64,000 nucleotides of DNA from Calliopum simillimum (Eukaryota; Arthropoda; Insecta; Diptera; Lauxaniidae): contig OX638369.1 in assembly GCA_951812925.1 (NCBI GenBank), forward strand, positions 26,554,533 through 26,618,532. Direction: 5' to 3'. Below are positions 59,681 through 64,000 of this stretch, piece by piece (position 1 is the first letter of the stretch; each line of letters opens with the position of its first letter). The notes under the pieces were generated by a model that was not told the origin of the DNA, searched no databases, and was given only the letters and a program-made list of their open reading frames with translations. The translations under genes were made by a program, and so were the position numbers.

Positions 59681-60664
59681 AACAGAAATTTATACCAGTA
59701 TAAAATTTATTCCAAAATAGTTTAAAATTAATACTTTTTTGGTATTGTTCTATATAAATACTTTTTGGTTTTAAAATTAAACTAAAATTTTTACTATCTG
59801 GATGTGCATAAAGTGTGATATTGTACATTACATAGTTCGACAAAAACTTACACCCATGAAAAACTCCAATAAATTTTGAAAATAAACTTTGAAAGAATGC
59901 ACGTGTTCGTCGTCTTTCTCCAGCACGTCAGTGTCGTGAGCATTCCTTACTTAAGCGTGCAAGCGCCTTTTTAAGTCAGATTTCGATGAAGTCTACTCAG
60001 TTTAGGCTTTGTTCCCTCGATAAAGACTAACGGAAGATGCAATGCGTATATATGGGTGAACCTCCGAAAATTATACCATGACATGTCTTATTTTGTCTCC
60101 ACTTTTTTTTTTATTTTTTTTTTATTAATTGAAGATATTGAATGTGATGACCTTAATTTTTGGAACCTTTTTGAAAAATGAACATAAATTTTCAGGGTTG
60201 CCATATGATTTTTTTTAAAAGTTTCGATTAAAAATTTAAAACTCAAAACGCTTAAATGAATTTTTTGAAAATGCAACTCAAATTTTTAAGGGTTGTCACA
60301 AGATTGTTTTAGAAAATCTTGTTTAAATCTTGCTTTATTTTTACTAAATTTAAATTATTGACGGCAACCGAACCAAAATATGGCCAAGCTAACAAAAAAA
60401 AAAAAAAACCGGTTGGCAGCACCGAAAGTTTTTGTACAATTTTAAAAAAATCTATCTGAACTTTCCTGAATCCAAAAATTTCAATTTAGACAAAAAAGTA
60501 AAAATTAATTAAAATTTTCGAAAATAACCAGATGGCAACCTAACATGTTATGTATGTTGGAGCTTTCCGAAGCTTATGGATAACTCCTTATCATACAAAG
60601 GGCAATTACTTAGTTCAACAAGTCTAATGAATTAACCAATAAACAACAATCTCTCGTAAGAAAA
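59681..60664. other. No gene seen
   Basis: AT-rich with poly-T (60103-60124) and poly-A (60394-60408) runs; nothing else recognised. Confidence 0.5.
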
Positions 60665-60748
60665 CCATTCTCCCGGAGTACATTTGACGGGAGAATGACT
60701 AGACAGGAGAATGAGTAGACAGGAGAATGACTAGACGGAAGAATGAAA
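60665..60748. repeat. 16 bp tandem repeat with an inverted partner
   Basis: GACGGGAGAATGACTA, GACAGGAGAATGAGTA, GACAGGAGAATGACTA, GACGGAAGAATG follow one another from 60687. Just before, CATTCTCCCG (60667) is the reverse complement of CGGGAGAATG. The inverted-plus-tandem layout is a small version of the element at 59079-59680. Confidence 0.8.
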
Positions 60749-61225
60749 AAATGTTGTAAAAATTTATTTATTAATTATTTTTAAAACACTTGAAACTGGT
60801 GGATAGCGACTCTAATCGTTTAATGATTTAAATATCTAAAGATAAAAGAATATGTATAGTAGGTCATATAAAAAAAAATTACAGGGAAAATGACACACAC
60901 TTGCGTTCTTTACAAAATTGCAACTTTTTGCCTCAAATTGGATTTTGAGCGATTTTTCGATTTTTTCATATTGCTATATCTCGGTAACGAGCCGAGATAT
61001 TGTTTTGATGACTACAGCAATGTTGTATAGAAGAAAAAAATGCCGAACGAACTTAACCGAAAAAAATTCATCTAGTGCCTTAAAATCGTAAAAATTACTA
61101 TAAAATCCTTATATGTGCCAACTTTGCAAAACGCTCTGGCAGAATTACTTGTTTTGGCGAGTACTTTCGACGCCTTATAACGGCTTTTAGTTCACCGTCA
61201 ATGACTTGAAAAATGTTGCACTGTG
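60749..61225. other. No gene seen
   Basis: AT-rich flank of the DD37E element. TATATCTCGGTAACGAGCCGAGATATTG (split as TATATCTCGG and CCGAGATATT) at about 60977 is a small inverted repeat. Confidence 0.45.
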
Positions 61226-61227
61226 TA

Positions 61228-62551
61228 AGGAATGAGATCGAAAAAATCCTAACATACATATATAAAATTCAATAATTTTAAAACGGTTGACCCTAGAGTC
61301 TTGATTTTTTTTTTTTTTTATTTAATTGATAATATTTTACAAATTACAGAAAAATATAACTTTTATTGTTCTTGCCACTATTTATGAGCTTGTGGACCTT
61401 TTTTGGTAAGCCTTCCATTAGAGATTTGATAGCTATACAACAACTATAGTTGTTTCAGACACCTTTTTGGAACAGTTTGCCCATCTCATTTTAAAATCTT
61501 CGATATTTTGGGTCACTTTTTTTGTGCTCTTTAAGTTTCTTTTCACAAAAGACCAATATCTCTCCACTAGTCTTAGCTCCGGACAATTTGGAGGATTGGC
61601 TTCTCTTGGTACAAAAACTATGTTATTACTTTGGTACCACTCCAGAGCTTTCTTGCCGTAGTGACATGATGCCAAATCAGGTCAAAAATATGTGGACACA
61701 TTATGCTCTCTTATGAAACGAAGAAATCTTTTTTTCAAACAATATTTGATGTATATTTCGGCATTTACAGAGCCCAATTTAACAAATGATTTGCTTTTTT
61801 TGCCACAACTGCATATAGCTTTCCATACAAGAAATTTTTTAGGAAATTTTGTCTGCTTTTGGATTCTAAATTGTTCTTCGATATTTCTTCGAGCATCAGC
61901 AACATAAAAATTTTGACCAGGAAGCTGCGTAAAATCTGCCAGTACATACGTTTTGTCGTCCATTATACAACATGAATATTTTTGTATGAAATTCGATTTT
62001 AATTTCCGAGCCATACTTTTGGAGTCTACATTTTTTGCAGCATTCCTGTCTGGAACTTTTTGGACTTTGTATGTTTTCAAACCTGTATAAGCTTTAACTT
62101 TTCGCACCAAATAGTCAGCGCACTAGGCTAACCGGGCAGCTTTTCAAGCAGATGTGTTTGGAGATCTCTTCAATATGCTTCAAATTTTCTTGACTTTCCC
62201 AATATCATGTGTTCCTTGTTTTCTTCCCGAACCAGGTTTTCTATCAATGGTCAAATTCTCCTAAAATTGTTTAGTAACATTGGAAACAGTTTGACGGCAA
62301 ATCTTCAATTCTTTGGCCAATTTTTGGTAGGACTAATTTGGATTTTTTTGAAAATTTTCAATAATTTTAAGACGTACTTCTCTTTCTTCACTCATTTTAA
62401 ACAACCTCACAACAAATCAACATGTTTGTCATTAAAAAATAATAACTGACATATTTTTCAAAGAAAACTAGATCAAAGAAATTTTTCAATTTTACACCCA
62501 AAAAAAATTATTGGGTAAAACGTGTGTTAAGATTTTTTCGATCCCACTCCT
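61228..62551 (-). mobile_element. Full-length ITmD37E-type element with TIRs and TA flanks
   Basis: Left end AGGAATGAGATCGAAAAAAT (61228) and right end, read inward, AGGAGTGGGATCGAAAAAAT (62551) are inverted repeats that continue through C(C/T)TAACA. TA lies outside each end (61226-61227, 62552-62553). The length of 1324 bp and a single transposase frame on the minus strand suit the IS630-Tc1-mariner superfamily. The catalytic spacing (see the gene) points to the DD37E group known from mosquitoes. Confidence 0.9.
61344..62395 (-). pseudogene. DD37E transposase, six in-frame stops plus a 3' frameshift
   Basis: The minus strand begins MSEEREVRLKIIENFQKNPN at 62395. SYQKLAKELKICRQTVSNV is the N-terminal helix-turn-helix. 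The catalytic core shows SCCIMDDKTYVLADF (first D), PDLASCHYGKKALEWYQ (second D) and NPPNCPELRLVERYWSFVKR (E). From D of PDLA to E of VERYW there are 37 intervening residues, hence DD37E. The frame runs about 322 codons without an indel but with stops at codons 21, 45, 72, 84, 91 (TAG, TAG, TGA, TGA, TAG) and 238 (TGA, replacing the usual W before PDLA). Near 61430 a frameshift leads to the C-terminal GLPKKVHKLINSGK, ending in TAA at 61344. Family assignment is by motif; activity is excluded in this copy. Confidence 0.9.
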
Positions 62552-62553
62552 TA

Positions 62554-64000
62554 GTAAATTTTTCGGAAAATCGTCCATATTAAAATACTATAGCCACCCA
62601 AATTGTTTTTACAGATGATAAATGTTTGACCAAATTATTTTACATTTTCTGGCAAAATCTATTTTTTTTTTTTTTTGAGAAATTTTTTCTTTGTTTATAA
62701 TACCAGCTAGATAAATTTCCAGTTTATTTTGGCTTAAGTAAGCTCCAAATATGATTTTATTATTGCAACATTATTAAAAAACCTGCGCCCGTCGTATGCC
62801 CTATGCAATCTAATAAATTGCAACAATTTTCATGTTTCCTGCTTAGCTGTGAAAAATTTTGGCCACTTTTATTTTTCATTTTTTATTAGCAATTTATTTT
62901 GATAACCTTTGCTGACATTTTAACGATTTTTAATGCTGCTGTTTTGATTGTAACATGGCGCAGTTAAAATAAAAACGCCAACAAAAGAAAAATCATTCAA
63001 TTTTTTAAATTTCAGCATGCAAGGAAGCATTTTAATTAAGAAAATTAATTGAAAAAAATAAATCAAATGAAAGATAAAATGTTGTACTCTTGCACGTTTG
63101 TAGAGTACTAAAGCAAAATTCGACATTTACAAAGAAACAAAAAAACTTTGACTCAAAACTTTATAAATACTTATATGTAACAATTTGACATATTTCTTCG
63201 TACATGAATAATTTCTGCATATTTTTGCAATTAAATTGTTAACCAATCAAAAATAAAATATCTATGCAATTTGTCCTAATTCAGTATTTTACATTTCTAC
63301 TTTTCATTACAGGTAATTTACAACAATTCATTTAGAGCCACAAGCGCAGCGATCTTAATAAGCAAAAGCGCTTTAAATAGCGACAGACAGCATCATTAAA
63401 TCACACATAAAAATTCCGATTGCAATTTGCCGCCATATGAGGAAGTAATTAACGTTTTAGCATGACGACAGCAATGGCAGCAATGGTAGCAAAATCAGCT
63501 GCATTTTGGCTACGGTTTTGCGCTTCAATTGACAGCTTTGCAGATTGCAAAAGTTGTGTTTCTATTAAGTGTACCATTTGATTTAATTCCAATGTATGTA
63601 CATATGTAATGAGCAGTGGTGTTTTGGTCATGCCAATCAACAGACAAATGTGCACATTTTAGTGCACATCACCCACCAAATGGTAGCGGTGATGTTGGCA
63701 TTGTGAAATGAAATTTCCGAAAACTGCATGCATTGCATTCAATTTAAAGCTTTGGACAAAACAACAAACTGAATTGAAAATGAATGATTTGCCAAAATAT
63801 AGTGTTAAGTTTGTGGACAAGTTACTTGAAAATTGTTTTATTTTATTCTGCACTTGACAGTTCTTAATTTACTTTGCGAGTTGCTGCCTTAAGTCTTTTG
63901 ATTTATTGACATTGTTTAAGACTATACTAGAAGTTGAAGCTGTTGTTTAATAACTGATAGTTTGCTGTATGAAAAATTCATTAATTTTTAAGAAATTAAA
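62554..64000. other. No gene seen
   Basis: AT-rich to the end of the window. Short frames at 62920-63126 and 63449-63853 (minus) have no recognised domain. Confidence 0.5.

Overview
The window reads as non-coding nuclear DNA of a higher dipteran fly. It is strongly AT-rich, full of poly-A/T runs and CAG/CAA microsatellites, and packed with DNA-transposon remnants. Two repeats carry a sequence (ACATGGCTATATCGACTCAG) that I associate with fly genomes. I found no convincing host protein exon. Almost all open frames are short, low-complexity, or made hydrophobic by T-rich sequence. The window is most likely a large intron or an intergenic region. Species cannot be fixed from the sequence alone.

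The recognisable coding remnants are five DNA-transposase relics: (1) a scrambled, internally deleted mariner at 140-755; (2) a probable pogo/CENP-B-like transposase tail at 5.47-5.83 kb, minus strand; (3) a short DDE transposase piece at 13.6-13.8 kb, plus strand; (4) a full-length mariner with terminal inverted repeats (TIRs) and TA duplications at 24819-26086, minus strand, with an inactivated gene; and (5) a full-length element at 61228-62551, minus strand, whose catalytic spacing is DD37E (ITmD37E type) and which carries six in-frame stops.

Non-autonomous elements are abundant. There are two opposite-facing copies of a probable Helitron with a 3' hairpin and CTAG end (10.64-11.07 and 53.37-54.15 kb). 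A ~350 bp foldback MITE occurs in three copies (2.8, 34.0, 36.5 kb). A larger element with GGGTGGGCC ends has one complete and one truncated copy (32.1, 9.4 kb) plus two decayed pieces. A perfect 107 bp hairpin lies at 30.53 kb, and a small foldback has inserted into a minisatellite at 45.4 kb. Inverted-repeat elements at 18.8, 27.2 and 41.6 kb contain tRNA-like Pol III promoter boxes, and a foldback at 59.1 kb has arms built from a short tandem motif.

Tandem arrays form the other main class: an 11 bp satellite of about 75 units (39665-40486), an 85 bp minisatellite with a palindromic core (4.7-5.44 kb), a ~170 bp array (14.5-15.45 kb), a ~39 bp array (44.85-45.96 and 48.28-49.04 kb), CATGAGAT-rich arrays (17.8-20.2, 22.1-22.8, 26.2-26.6 kb) and a 56 bp minisatellite (33.8 kb). 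A local GC- and CAG-rich island at 35.0-35.4 kb has a TATA/Inr/DPE-like arrangement and is the only candidate host regulatory site I would flag.
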